Source: Saururus chinensis
Lineage: Eukaryota > Streptophyta > Magnoliopsida > Piperales > Saururaceae
DNA length: 64,000 nucleotides
Assembly: GCA_035235625.1 (NCBI GenBank)
Contig: CP141150.1
Coordinates: 4,030,001 to 4,094,000 of the forward strand
Reading direction: 5' to 3'
A model generated the notes under the pieces. The model had not been told where the DNA came from. It did no database searches and saw only the letters and a list, made by a program, of their open reading frames with translations. Numbering within the stretch: the first letter of the stretch is position 1; each line of letters begins with the position of its first letter. Made by a program: the position numbers and the translations under genes. Below, piece by piece: positions 14,301 through 28,718 of the stretch.

Positions 14301-17300
14301 TATCTGTTTTAAGATTTTATGGTATTTTTGAAAAGCGGATAATCAAAAGTACATGACTTGATTTTTAGAAAATAAAAGTAAATCAAATTAAAAGATGATT
14401 TAAAACTCTTCATCTCACAAATTGTGTTTTTTGAAAAACTCTTATTTTCAAAAGCTATAATTTTACGAAGTAAAGGTTTTAACAAAAAAATAGTTTTAAA
14501 TTTTGAAAGGATTTCAAAACTCTTTTTTAACTAAAGTGTATTGCTTTAGAATTTAAAAGTAAATTTTTCTGTAAACTAATGATATTGCATCGTATACTTA
14601 TTTTAAATGGTATGTGCATTGTAGCTTGAGATATTAATTTATGAAGCTTTGTAATATAGAAAAATTGCCTTTTGTGGTGGTTCGTCCATTTTGGTAAGTG
14701 TGATTATCACCCTGCATTTGTGTAAGTTTTGTATGCATAGTTTTTAGATAGCTAGATGTATTCGTGCAAGTTTTGTATACATAGTTGTTAGATAGCTAGA
14801 ATTTTTAGGATTAAGCTGTAATTGTGCTAGTATTTGCGTGATGTATTTGTTAAGGCGCGTAGAACTACGACTAGGTCTGATCTAGCTGAGGTGCTTCTGG
14901 TACGTAGGCAGGTAGCATCATTTTACGATGTTGGTTCAATCTAAATCTTTGTAGGTTGGCCTTTTTTTTAAAACGTAGCTGTTTAATAGTCTTATTCATC
15001 ATCTAGTTAGTTGGCATAGTAATCAACCTAACATTAGGTCATGAGAAAGAAATGGCCATATTCTCTCTCTAGGAACCTTGTGCATTTAGAATATACAAAC
15101 ACGAGTCATAAGTTTTCAAAAAGAATTTCAAAACTGCAAATCATATCTTCGAAGTTACATATCCTTTTCTTAGAAGTAAAAACTTTCGAAAACTATTTGC
15201 ATATTTTTTAAGATAAATTTGAAGTTGTATTGAATGTTTTCAAGATTGCATTATCTGTTTTAAGATTTTATGGTATTTTTGAAAAGCAGATAATCGGAAG
15301 TACATGACTTGATTTTTAGAAAATAAAAGTAAATCATATTAAAAGAATATTTAAAACTCTTCTTCTCACAAATTGTGTTTTTCGAAAAACTCTTGTTTTC
15401 AAAAAAATAGTTTTGAATTTTGAATGGATTTCAAAACTCTTGTTTAGCTAAAGTGTATGGCTTTAGAATTTAAAAAGAAAATTTTCAACTACGTAGAAAG
15501 TATGTTATGTGCCCACATGCTTTTTATGTGGCGTAATAGAAAAAGAAAAATCATTTTCAAACCTTACGCTTTCGAATCATGCCATGTAAAGATGATTATG
15601 TATTTTAAAAATATCTTTTTTATACCTATCACATAAATTTTTTGAACAGTTTCTTTTTGTTTAGGAAATATTACAAGTAGATTATAGAAATAATTTTCTT
15701 AAAATTTGTGATTACGTATTTGAAAAATATCTTTATAATACTTGTTACCTACTTTTTTTTTATGTTTAGGAAACATTTCAAGTAGATTTTAAAAATATTT
15801 TTCCTAAAATTTTCTGTAAACTAATGATATTGCATTGTATACTTATTTTAAATGGTATGTGCATTGTAGCTTGAGGTATTAATTTATGAAGCTTTGTAAT
15901 ACATAACAAATTGCTTTTTGTGGTAGTTCGTCTATTTTATTAAGTGTGATTATCACCCTACATTTGTGTAAGTTTTGTACGCATAGTGTTTAGAAAGCTA
16001 GATGCATTCGTGTAAGTTTTGTATATATAGTTTTTAAATAACTATCATTTCTAGGATTAAGCTGCAATTGTACTAGTATTTGTGTGATGTATTTGCTAGG
16101 GCGTGTAGAACTATGATTAGGTCTGATCTAGTTGAGGTGCAATTGGTACGTAGGTAGCTTGCATCATCTTACGATGTTGGTTCATTGTAAATCATTGTAG
16201 GTTAGCCTTTTTTTTTAAAATTGTAGTTGTTTAATAGTCTTATTTATAATCTAGTTAGTTGGCATAGTAATCATTCTAACATTAAGTCATGGGAAATGAA
16301 TAGCCATATTCTCTCCCTAGGAACTTTGTGCATTTAGAATATACTAACACAAGTAATAAGTTTTCAAAAAGAATTTCAAAACTACAAATCATATCTTCGA
16401 AAGTATATATCCTTTTTTTAGAAGTTAAAACTTTTGAAAATTATTTGCATATTTTTTAAGATAAATTTGAAGTTGTATTGCATGTTTTCAAGATTGCATT
16501 ATCTGTTTTAAGATTTTATGGTATTTTTGAAAAAGCTGATAATCAAAAGTGCATTGACTATATTTTTAGAAAATAAAAGTAAATCATATTAAAAGATGAT
16601 TTAAGACTCTTCTTTTCGAAAATTGTGTTTTCCGAAAAACTCTTATTTTCAAAAGCTATACTTCTACAAAGTAAAGGTTTTAACAAAAAATTAGTTTTGA
16701 ATTTTGAAAAGATTTCAAAACTCTTTTTAACCTAAAGTATATTGATTTAGAATTTAAAAGTGAAATTTTCAACTACATAGAAGGCATGTTGTGGGCCCAT
16801 GCTTTTTAGGTAGCTTAATTATAAAGAAAAATCATTTTCAAACCTTATGCTTTCGAATCATGCCATCTAAAGATGATTATGTATTTTAAAAATATCTTTT
16901 TAATACCTTACACAAATTTTTTGAACATTTTCTTTTTGTTTAGGAAATATTACAAGTAGATTTTGAAAATAATTTTCTTAAAATTTTCAATCAAGTATTT
17001 GAAAAATATCTTTATAATACTCGTTACATACTTTTTTTCAATTTTATTATGTTTAGGAAACATTTTAATTAGTTTTTGAAAATATTTGTCCTAAAATTTT
17101 CTGTAAACTAATGATATTGCATCGTATACTTATTTTGAATGGTATGGACATTGTAGCTTGAGATATTAATTTATGAAGCTTTGTATTACAGAACAAATTG
17201 CTTGTAGTGGTGGTTCGTCCATTTTGTTAAGTGTGATTATCACCCTACGTTTGTGTAAGTTTTGTACGCATAGTGTTTAGATAGCTAGATGCATTCGTGT

Positions 17301-20300
17301 AAGTTTTGTATACTTAGTTTTTAGTTAGCTATCATTTTTAGGATTAAGCTGCAATTGTGCTAGTATTTGAGCGATGTATTTGCTAGGGCGTGTAGAACTA
17401 CGATTAGGTCTTATGTAGTTGAAGTACAACTGGTAGGTAGGCAGCCGGCATCACCTTACGATGTTGGTTCGATCTAAATCATTGTAGATTGACCTTTTTT
17501 TTAAATGTAGTTGTTTAATAGTCTTATTCCTAATCTAGTTAGCTGGCATAGTAATAATCATAACATTAGGTCATGGGAAATAAATGGCTATATTCTCTTC
17601 ATAGGAACTTTCTGCATTTAGAATATACTAACACGAGTCATAAGTTTTCAAAAAGAATTTCAAAACTGCAAATCATATCTTCGAAGTTACATATCCTTTT
17701 TTTAGAAGTTAAAACTTTTGAAAACTATTTACATATTTTTTAAGATAAATTTGAAGTTGTATTGCATGTTTTCAAGATTACATTATTTGTTTTATGATTT
17801 TATGGCATTTTTGAAAAGTGGATAAACGAAAGTACATGACTTGATTTTTAGAAAATAAAAGTAGATCATTTTAAAACATGATTTAAAACTCTTCTTCACG
17901 CAAATTGTGTTTTACGAAAAACTCTTGTTTTCAAAAGCTATAATTTTATGAAGTAAAGGTTTAAACAAAAAATTAGTTTTGAATTTTGAAATTTTTTTAA
18001 AACTCTTGTTCAATTAAAGTGTATTTCTTTAGAATTTAAAAGTGGAAATTTTAACTTCGTATGAAACATTGCGGGCCCACATGCTTTTTAGGTATTTTAA
18101 TAACAAAAGAAAAATCATTTTAAACCTTGCACTTTTTTTATCATCCTTTGTAAAGATGATTATTTGTTAGAAAAATATCTTTTTAATACCTATCTCATAC
18201 ATTTTTTGAACACTTTCTTTATTGTTAGGAAACATTACAAGTAGATTTTGAAAATATTTTTCTTAAAATTTTTAATTAAGTATTTGAAAAATATCTTTTT
18301 AATAGGCGTTAAATCCTTTTTTTGAAATTTTTTATATGTTTAGGAAACATTTCGAGTTGTTTTTGAAAATATTTTTCCTAAAATTTTCAGTAAACTAATG
18401 ATATTTCATAGTATAATTATTTTAAATGGTATGTGTAGCTTAGCTTCATATATTAATTTATGAAGCCTTGTAATACATAACAAATTGCTTTTCGTGATGA
18501 TTTATCCATTTTGTTAAGAGTGATTATCACCCTGCATTCGTGTTAGTTTTGTACGCATAGGTTTTAATTAGCTAGACACATTTGTGTCAGTTTTGTATAC
18601 ATAGTTTTATGATAGCTAAAATTTCTAGTAATAAGGTGCAATTGTGTTAGTATTTGCATAATCTATTTGCTAGGGCGCATAGAACTACGATTAGGTCTGA
18701 TCCAGTTGAGGTGCAACTAGTACGTAGGTAGCTTAGCATCATCTTACGATATTGGTTCGATCTAAGTTAATTTTTGTTAGGTTTTTTTTTTAGATGTGGT
18801 TGTTTAATAGTCTAATTCATAATCTAGTTAGATGGCATAGTAATCAATAAAACATTAGGTCACAAAAAATAAATGGCCACATTCTCTCCGTAAGAACTTT
18901 GTTTCTTTAGAATATACTAACACTAGTCATAAGTTTTCAAAAGGAACTTAAAAGTTGCAAATCATATCTTCGAAGTTACATATCCTATTTTTAGAAGTTA
19001 AAACTTTTGAAAACTACTAGCATATTTTTTAAAATAAATTTCAAGATGTATTGTATGTTTTTAAGATTGCATTATATGTTTTAAGATTTTATGGTATTTT
19101 TGAAAAGGTGGATAATCGTGCATGACTTGATTTTTAGAAAATAAAAGTAAATCATATTAAAAGAAGATTTAAAACTCTTCTTTTTGAAAATTGTGTTTTT
19201 CGAAAAACTCTTATTTTCAAAAGCTATAATTCTACAAAGTAAAGGTTTAAACAAAAAATTAGTTTTGAATTTTGAAAGGATTTCAAAACTCTTGTTCAAC
19301 TAAAGTGTATTGCTTTAGAATTTAAAAGTGAAAATTTTAACTACGTAGAAAGCATGTTGGGAGCCCACATACTTTTTAGGTAACTTAATAAAAAAGAAAA
19401 ATCATTTTCAAACCTTACGCTTTCGAATCATGCCATGTAAAGCTGATTATATATTTTAAAAATATCATTTTAATACCTATCACATACATTTTTTGAACAC
19501 TTTCTTTATGTTTAGGAAACATTACAAGTAGATTTGGAAATAATTTTCTTAAAATCTTCGATTAAGTATTTGAAAAATATTATTTTAATACTCATTAATT
19601 ACTTTTTATGAATTTTTTTAAGTTTAGGAAACATTTCAAGTAGTTCTGGAAAAAGATTTACCTAAAATTTTCTGTAAACTAATGATATTGCATTGTATAC
19701 TTATTTTAAATGGCATGTGCATTGTAGCTTAGATTAATTTATGGAGCTTTGTAATATAGAACAAATTACTTTTTGTGGTTGTTCATCCATTTTGTTTAGT
19801 ATGATTATCACCCTGCATTTGTGTAAGTTTTGTATGCATAGTTTTTAGATAGATAGATGCATTTGTGTATGTTTTGTATCCATAGTTTTTAGATAGCTAT
19901 AATTTCTAAGATTAAGCTGCAATTGTCCTAGTATTTGCGCGATATATTTGCTAAGGCACGCAGATCTACGATTAGGTCTAATCTAGTTGAGGTGCAACTG
20001 GTACGTAAGCAGCTAACATCATCTTACGATGTTAGTTCGATCTAAATCAAATTTTGTTAGGTTTTTTTTTTTAGATGTAGCCATTTAATAGTCTTATTTA
20101 CAATTTAGTTAGCTGGCATAGTACTCATCATAACATTAGGTGAAGAGACATAAATGGCCATATTCTCTCTGTAAGAACTTTGTGCATTTAGAATATACTA
20201 ACACGAGTCATAAGTTTTCAAAAGGAATTTAAAAACTGCAAATCATATCTTTGAAGGTTCATATCCTATTTTTAGAAGTTAAAACTTTTTAAAACTACTA

Positions 20301-23300
20301 GCATATTTTTTAAAATAAATTTCAAGTTATATTGTATGTTTTCAATATTACATTATCAGTTTTAAGATTTTATGGTATTTTTGAAAAAGAGGATAATCGA
20401 AAGTGCATGACTTGATTTTTATAAAATAAAAGTAAATCATTTTAAAAGATGATTTAAAACTCTTCTTTTAAAAAATTGTGTTTTTCGAAACACTTTTGTT
20501 TTTAAAAGCTATAATTCTACGAAGTAAAAGTTTACTCAAAAAATTAGTTTTAAATTTTGAACGGATTTCAAAACTCTTTTTCATCTAAATTGTATTGCTT
20601 CATAATTTAAAAGTGAAAATTTTAACTACGTATAAAGCATGTTGTCGACCCACATGCTTTTGAGGCAGCTTAATAAAAAAAGAAAAATCATTTTCAAACC
20701 TTACACTTTCAAATCATGCCATGCAAAGATGATTACGTATTTTAAAAATACCTTTTTAATACCTATCACATAAATTTTTTTAACACTTTCTTTATGTTTA
20801 GCAAACATTACAAGTAGATTTTTAAAATAATTTTCTCAAAATTTTGAATCAAGTATTTGAAAAATATCTTTATAATACATGTAACATACTTTTTGTAAAT
20901 TTTTTTATGTTTCAGAAACATTTCAAGTAGTTTTTGAAAATATTTTTCCTAAAATTTTCTATAAACTAATGATATTGCATCGTATACTTATTTTAAATGG
21001 TATGTGCATTGTAGATTGAGATTAATTTATGAAGCTTTGTAAAATAGAATAAATTTATTTTTGTTGTGGTTCGTCCATTTTGTTAAGTGTGATTATCACC
21101 CTGCATTTGTGTAAGTTTTGTACGCATAGTTTTTAGATAGCTAGATGCACTCATGTACGTTTTGTATACACAGTTTTTAGATAGCTAGAATTTTTAGGAT
21201 TAAGATACAATTGTGCTAGTATTTGGGCATTGTATTTGTTAGGCCGCGTAGAACTACGATTAGGTCTGATCCAGTTGAGCTGCAACTGGTATGTAGGCAG
21301 CTAGCATCATCTTACGATGTTGGTTCGATCTAAGTCAATTTTTGTTCAGTTGTTTTTTAGAGTTAGTTATTTAAAAGTCTTATTCATAATTTAGTTAGCT
21401 GACATAGTAATCATCATAACATTAGGTCAAGAGAAATAAATGGTCATATTCTCTCCCTAAGAACTTTCTGCATTTAGAATAAACTAACATGAGTCATAAG
21501 TTTTCAAAAGGAACTTAAAAGTTGCAAATCATATCTTCGAAGTTACATATCTTATTTTTAGAAGTTAAAACTTTTGAAAACTACTAGCATATTTTTTAAA
21601 ATAAATTTCAAGATGTATTGAATGTTTTTAAGTTTGCATTATATGTTTTAAGATTTTATGGTATTTTTGAAAAATTGGATAATCGAAAGTGCATGACTTG
21701 ATTTTATGAAAATAAAAGTAAATCATATTAAAAAATGATTTTAAAACGCTTCTTTTTGAAAATTATGTTTTTCGAAAAACTTTTGTTATCAAAAGTTATA
21801 ATTTTACGAAGTAAAAGTTTAAACAAAAAATTAGTTTTGAAGTTTGAAAGGATTTCAAAACTCTTGTTCAACTAAAGTGTATTACTTTAGAATTTAAAAG
21901 GATTTCAAAACTCTTGTTAAGTTTTTTTTTTTTGAGATGTAGCCATTTAATAGTCTTATTTACAATCTAGTTAGCTGACATAGTACTCATCATAACATTA
22001 GGTGAAGACATATAAATGGCCATATTCTCTCTGTAAGAACTTTGTGCATTTAGAATATGCAAACACGAGTCATAAGTTTTCAAAAGGAATTTAAAAACTG
22101 CAAATCATATCTTCGAAGTTGCATATCCTATTTTTAGAAGTTAAAACTTTTTAAAACTATTAGCACATTTTTTAAAATAAATTTCAAGTTGCATTATATG
22201 TTTTCAAGATTCCATTATCTGTTTTAAGATTTTATTGTATTTTTGAAAAAGTGAATAATAGAAAGTGCATGACTTGATTTTTAGAAAATAAAAGTAAATC
22301 ATATTAAAAGATGATTTAAAACTCTTCTTTTTGAAAATTATGTTTTTCGAAAAACTTTTGTTTTCAAAAGCTGCAATTCTACGAAGTAAAGGTTTGAAGA
22401 AAAAATTAGTTTTGAATTTTGAATGGATTTCAAAACTCTTGTTCAACTAAAGTGTATTGCCTTAGAATTTAAAAGTAAAAATTTTAACTACATAGAAAGC
22501 ATGTAGTGGGCCCACATGCTTTTTACGTATCTTAATGAAAAAATTATTTTCAAACCATACACTTTCAAATCATGACACGCAAAGATGATTATGTAGTTTA
22601 AAAATATCTTTTTAATACCTATCACATAAATTATTTGAACACATTCCTTATGTTTTGGAAACATTACAAGTAGATTTTGAAAATAATTTTCTTAAAATTT
22701 TCAATTAAATATTTAAAAAATATCTTTATAATTCTCGTTACATACTTTTTTTTTAATTTTTTTATGTTTAGGAAACATTTCAAGTAGTTTTTAAAAATAT
22801 TTTTCCTAAAATTTACTATAAACTGATGATATTGCATCGTTTACTTATTTCAAATGGTATGTGCATTGTAGATTGAGATTAATTTATGAATCTTTGTAAT
22901 ACATAAAAAATTGACTTTTGTGGTGTTTCGTCCATTTTGTTAAGTGTGATTATCACCCTCCATTTGTGTAAGTTTTGTACGTATAGTTTTAGATAGCTAG
23001 ATGCATTCGTGTACATTTTGTATACATAGTTTTTAGATAGCTAGAATTTTTAGGATTAAGCTGCAATTGTGCTAGTATTTGCGCATTGTATTTATTAAGG
23101 CCCGTAGAACAACGATTAGGTCTGATCAAGTTGAGCTACAACTGGTACGTAGGCAGCTAGCATCATCTTACGATGTTGGTTCGATCTAAGTTAATTTTTG
23201 TTATGTTTTTATTTTTTGAGATGTAGCTATTTAATAGTCTTATTCATAATATAGTTAGCTAGCATAGTAATCATCATAACATCAAGTCAAGAGAAATAAA

Positions 23301-24248
23301 TGGCCATATTCTCTCCCTAAGAACTTTTTTCATTTAGAATAAACAAACACGAGTCATAACTTTTCAAAAGGAATTAAAAAACTGCAAATCATATCTTTGA
23401 AGTTGCTTATCCTATTTTTAGAAGTGAAAACTTTTGAAAACTACTAACAAATTTTTTAAAATAAATTTCAAGTTGTATTGTTTGTTTTCAAAATTACATT
23501 ATCTGTTTTAAGATTTTATGGTATTTTTGAAAAAGAGGATAATCGAAAGTGTGTAACTTGATTTTTATAAAATAAAAGTAAATCATATTAAAAGATGATT
23601 TAAAACTCTTCTTTTATAAAATTATGTTTTTCGAAAAACTTTTGTTTTCAAGAGCTATAATTCTACGAAGTAAAAGTTTACTCAGAAAATTAGTTTTAAA
23701 TTTTGAAAGGATTTTAAAACTCTTTTTCATTTAAATTGTATTGCTTTAGAATTTAAAAGTGGAGATTTTAACTATGTAGAAAGCATGTTGTCGACCCACA
23801 TGCTTTTTAGGTAGCTTAATAAAAAAAGAAAAATTATTTTCAAACCTTACACTTTCGAATCATGCCATGCAAAGATGATTATGTATTTTAAAAATACATT
23901 TTTAATACCTATTACATAAATTTTTTGAAAACTTTCTTTATGTTTAGGAAACATTACAAGTAGATTTTGGAAGTAATTTTCTTAAAATTTTCAATCAAGT
24001 ATTTGAAAAATATCTTTTAAATAATCGTTACATACTTTTTTTGAATTTTTTTATGTTTAGGAAACATTTCAAGTAGTTTTTAAAAATATTTTTCTTAAAA
24101 TTTTATGAAAACTAAGGATATTGCATCATATACTTATTTTAAATGGTATGTGCATTGTAGATTGAGATTATTTTATGAAGCTTTGTAATATAGAACAAAT
24201 TGCTTTTTGTCGTGGTTCGTCCATTTTGTTAAGGGTGATTATCATTTT

Positions 24249-24437
24249 GCATTTGTGTATGTTTTGTATGCATAGTTTTTAGATAGCTAGAAGCATGCAT
24301 TTGTGTATGTTTTGTATGCATAGTTTTTAGATAGCTAGAAGCATGCATTTGTGTATGTTTTGTATGCATAGTTTTTAGATAGCTAGAAGCATGCATTCGT
24401 GTATGTTTTGTATGCATAGTTTTTAGATAACTAGAAT
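24249..24437. repeat. 48-bp minisatellite inside one satellite unit (4 copies)
   Basis: The segment 'tgtatgttttgtatgcatag' through 'gatagctagaagcatgca' is repeated four times with a 48-bp period. Other satellite units carry one or two diverged versions about 50 bp apart. This is therefore a local expansion of an existing sub-repeat. Because 48 is a multiple of three, the minus strand reads a 16-residue periodic peptide through it; I do not regard this as a gene. Confidence 0.85.
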
Positions 24438-27400
24438 TTCTAAGATTAAGTTGCAATTCTGCTAGTATTTGCGCAATGTATTTGATAGGGCGCGTAGAAC
24501 TATGATTAGGTCTGATCCAGTTGAGGTGCAACTGGTACGTAGGCAGCTAGCATCATCTTACGATGTTGGTTCGATCTAAATCATTGTTTGTTAGTTTTTT
24601 TTTTAGATGTAGCTGTTTAATAGTCTTATTCATAATCTAGTTAGCTGGCATAGTAATCATCATAACATTAGGAGATGGGAAATAAATGACAATATTCTCT
24701 CCCTAAGAACTTTGTACATTTAAAATAAACTAACACGAGTCATAAGTTTTCAAAAGGAATTTCAAAACTACAAATCATATCTTCGAAGTTGCATATCATT
24801 TTTTTAAAAGTTAAAACTTTTGAAAACAACTTGCATATTTTATAAAATAAATTTCAACGTGTATTTCATGTTTTCAAGATTGCATTATATGTTTTAAGAT
24901 TTTATGATATTTTTGAAAAAGCAAATAATCAAAAGTGCATGACTTGATTTTTAGAAAAAAAAAGTAAATCATATTAAGAGATGATTTAAAACTCTTCTTT
25001 TTGAAAATTGTGTTTTTTGAAAAACTTTTCTTTTCAAAAGCTATAATTCTACGAAGTAAAGGTTTAAACAAAAAATTAGTTTTGAATTTTGAAAGGATTT
25101 CAAAACTCTTGTTCAACTAAAGTGTATTGCTTTATAAGTTAAAATTAAAAAATTTAACTACGTAGAAAGCATGTTGTGGGCCAACATATTTTTTAGGTAA
25201 CTTAATAAAAAAAGAAAAATCATTTTCAAACCTTACGCTTTCATATCATGCTATGTAAAGATGATTATATATTTTAAAAATACCTTTTTGATATGTATCT
25301 CATAAATTTTTTGAACACTTTCTTTATGTTTAGGAAACAATACAAATAGATTTTGAAAATAATTTTCTTAAAATTTTTGATCAAGTATTTGAAAAATATC
25401 TCTTTAATACTCGTTACATACTTTTGTTAAATTTTTTTTATGTTTACGAAACATTTCAAGTAATTTTTTAATATATTTTTCCTAAAATTTTCTGTAAACT
25501 AATGGTATTGCATCGTATACTTATTTTAAATGGTATGTACATTGTAGCTTGAGATATTAAGTTAAAAAGCTTTGTAGTACATAACAAATTGCTTTTGTGG
25601 TGGTTCGTCCATTTTGTTAAGTGTGATTATCACCCAACATTTGTGTAAGTTTTGTACACATAGTTTTTAGATAGCTAGATGCATTTGTGTAAGTTTTGTA
25701 TACATAGTTTTTAGATAGCTATAATTTCTATAATTAAGCTGCAATTGTTCTAGTATTTACGCGATGTATTTGCTAGGACGCGTAGAACTACGATTAGGTC
25801 GGATCCAGTTGAGGTGCAACTAGTACGTAGGCAGCTAGCATCATCTTACGATGTTGGTTTGATCTAAGTCAATTTTTGTTAAGTTTTTTTTTAGATTTAG
25901 TTATTTAAAAGTCTTATTCATAATTTAGTTAGCTGACATAGTAATCATCATAACATTAGGTCAAGAGAAATAAATGGTCATATTCTCTCCCTAAGAACTT
26001 TCTGCATTTAGAATAAACTAACACGAGTCATAAGTTTTCAACAAGAATTTAAAAACTGCAAATCATATCTTTGAAGGTTCATATCCTATTTTTTGAAGTT
26101 AAAACTTTTCAAAACTACTAGCATATTTTTTAAAATAAATTTCAAGTTGTATTGTATGTTTTCAATATTACATTATCTGTTTTAAGATTTTATGGTATTT
26201 TTGAAAAAGAGGATAAACGAAAGTGCATAACTTGATTTTTATAAAATAAAAGTAAATCATATTAAAAGATGATTTAAAACTCTTCTTTTATAAAATTATG
26301 TTTTTCAAAAAACTTTTGTTTTTAAAAGCTATAATTCTACGAAGTAAAAGTTTAGTCAAAAAATTAGTTTTAAATTTTGAAAGGATTTCAAAACTCTTTT
26401 TCATCTAAATTGTATTTCTTCATAATTTAAAAGTGAAAATTTTAACTACGTAGAAAGCATGTTGTCGACCCACATGCTTTTAGGCAGCTTAATAAAAAAA
26501 GAAAAATAATTTTCAAACCTTACGCTTTCAAATCATGCCATGCAAAGATGATTATGTATTTTAAAAATACCTTTTTAATACCTATCACATAAATTTTTTT
26601 AACATTTTCTTTATGTTTAGCAAACATTACAAGTAGATTTTTAAAATAATTTTCTCAAAATTTTCAATCAAGTATTTGAAAAATATCTTTATAATACTCG
26701 TTACATACTTTTTTTAAATTTTTTTATGTTTATAAAATATTTCAAGTAGTTTTTGAAAATATTTTTCCTAAAATTTTCTATAAACTAATGATATTGCATC
26801 GTATACTTATTTTAAATGGTATGTGCATTGTAGATTGAGATTAATTTATGAAGCTTTGTAATACATAATAAATTTATTTTTGTGGTGGTTCGTCCATTTT
26901 GTTAAGTGTGATTATTACCCTGCATTTGTGTAAGTTTTGTACACATAGTTTTTAGATAGCTAGATGCATTCATGTACGTTTTGTATACAAAGTTTTTAGA
27001 TAGCTAGAATTTTTAGGATTAAGATGCAATTGTGCTAGTATTTGGGCATTGTATTTGTTAGGGCACGTGGAACTATGATTAGGTCTGATCGAGTTGAGCT
27101 GCAACTGGTACGTAGGCAGCTAGCATCATCTTACGATGTTGGTTCGATCTAAGTAAATTTTTGTGAAGTTTTTTTTTTAGAGTTAGTTATTTAAAAGTCT
27201 TATTCATAATCTAGTTAGCTGACATAGTAATCATCATAACATTAGGTCAAGGGAAATAAATGGTCATATTCTCTCCCTAAGAACTTTCTGCATTTAGAAT
27301 AAACTAACACGAGTCATAAGTTTTCAAAAGGAACTTAAAAGTTGCAAATCATATCTTCGAAGTTACATATCTTATTTTTAGAAGTTAAAACTTTTGAAAA

Positions 27401-28718
27401 CTACTAGCATATTTTTTAAAATAAATTTCAAGATGTATTGTATGTTTTTAAGATTGCATTATATGTTTTAAGATTTTATGGTATTTTTGAAAAATCGGAT
27501 AATCGAAAGTGCATGACTTGATTTTATGAAAATAAAAGTAAATCATATTAAAAAATGATTTAAAACGCTTCTTTTTGAAAATTGTGTTTTTTGAAAAACT
27601 TTTGTTATCAAAAGTTATAATTTTACGAAGTAAAAGTTTAAACAAAAATTTAGTTTTGAAATTTTAAAGGATTTCAAAACTCTTGTTTACCTAAAGTGTG
27701 TTGCTTTAGAGTGTAAAAGTGAAAATTTTAACTACGTAGAAAGCATGTTGTCGGCCCACATGCTTTTTAGGTAGCTTAATAAAAAAAGAAAAATCATTTT
27801 CAAACCTTACGCTTTCGAATCATGCATGGTAAAGATGATTATGTATTTTAAAAATATCTTTTTAATACCTATCACATCTAGTTTTTAGATAGCTATAATT
27901 TCTAAGATTAAGCTGCAATTGTGCTAGAATTTGCGCGATGTATTTGCTAAGGCTCGTAGATCTTCGATTAGGTCTGATCTAGTTGAGGTGTAACTGGTAC
28001 GTAAGCAGCTAACATCATCTTACGATGTTAGCTTGATCTAAATCAATTTTTGTTAGGTTTTTTTTTTAGATGTAGTTGTTTAATAGTCTTATTCATAATC
28101 TAGTTAGCTGGCTTAGTAATCATCATATTATTATATCCTGAGAAATAAATGAGAATATTCTCTCCCTATGAACTTTGTGCATTTAGAATAAACTAACACG
28201 AGTCATAAGCTTTCAAAATAAATTTAAAAATTGCAAATCATATCTTCGAAGTTGCATATCCTATTTTTAAAAGTTAAAACTTCTGAAAACTACTAGCATA
28301 TTTTTTAAAATAAATTTCAAATTGTATTGTATGTTTTCAAGATTGCATTTTTTGTTTTAAGATTATATAGTATTTTTGAAAAAGCAGATAATCGAACGTG
28401 CATGACTTGATTTTTAGAAAATAAAATTAAATCATATTAATAGAATATTTAAAACTCTTCTTTTTGATAATTGTGTTTTTTGAAAATCTCTTGTTTTCAA
28501 AAGCTATAATTCTATGAAGTAAAGGTTTAAACAAAAAATTAATTTTGAATTTTGAAAGGATTTCAAAACTCTTGTTCAACTAAAGTGTATTGCTTTTGAA
28601 TTTAAAATTGAAAATTTTAACTACGTAGAAAGCATGTTGTGGTCCCACATGCTTTTTAGGTAGCTTAATAAAAAAAATTATTTTCAAACCTTACGCTTTC
28701 GAATCTTGCCAGGTAAAG

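Larger units (their letters stand above)
1190..28718. repeat. ~1.28-kb AT-rich satellite / tandem repeat array
   Basis: A unit of roughly 1.28 kb is repeated head to tail. The box around 'tacgtagaaagcatg', followed by a GGGCCC palindrome, recurs near 1725, 2975, 4255, 5537, 6820, 8678, 9944, 11220, 12246, 13314, 15482, 16767, 18047, 19337, 20622, 22483, 23767, 25154, 26440, 27727 and 28619. Most intervals are 1.26-1.29 kb. Shorter or longer intervals reflect internal deletions and partial duplications, for example at 7560-8150, 11640, 12300, 14560, 21900 and 27880. Copies differ by many substitutions and indels, so the array is old or weakly homogenised. Each unit contains two related sub-blocks with 'gtttaggaaa', about 120-150 bp apart. 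No gene is supported. Minus-strand frames of 65-80 codons, rich in F, K and N, recur at one place in the unit (for example 8410-8637, 13049-13276, 19081-19299, 24874-25116) but are broken in most copies and are best read as a by-product of repeated AT-rich sequence. Confidence 0.95.

Noticed and set aside
24229-24531. 100-residue minus-strand frame with a 16-residue periodic peptide
   Set aside because: It arises from the 48-bp minisatellite, whose length is a multiple of three; no homologous frame exists in other units.
8410-27645. Recurrent minus-strand frames of 65-80 codons in the satellite (8410-8637, 13049-13276, 19081-19299, 22204-22446, 24874-25116, 27448-27645) as a repeated small protein gene
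   Set aside because: They fall at the same point of the unit and are similar only because the DNA repeats. Most units carry stops or frameshifts there, composition is dominated by F, K, N and I as expected of AT-rich DNA, and no start context or domain is visible.
1190-28718. CRISPR array or bacterial tandem system
   Set aside because: The units are 1.28 kb, diverged and without spacer structure; everything around them is plant nuclear DNA.
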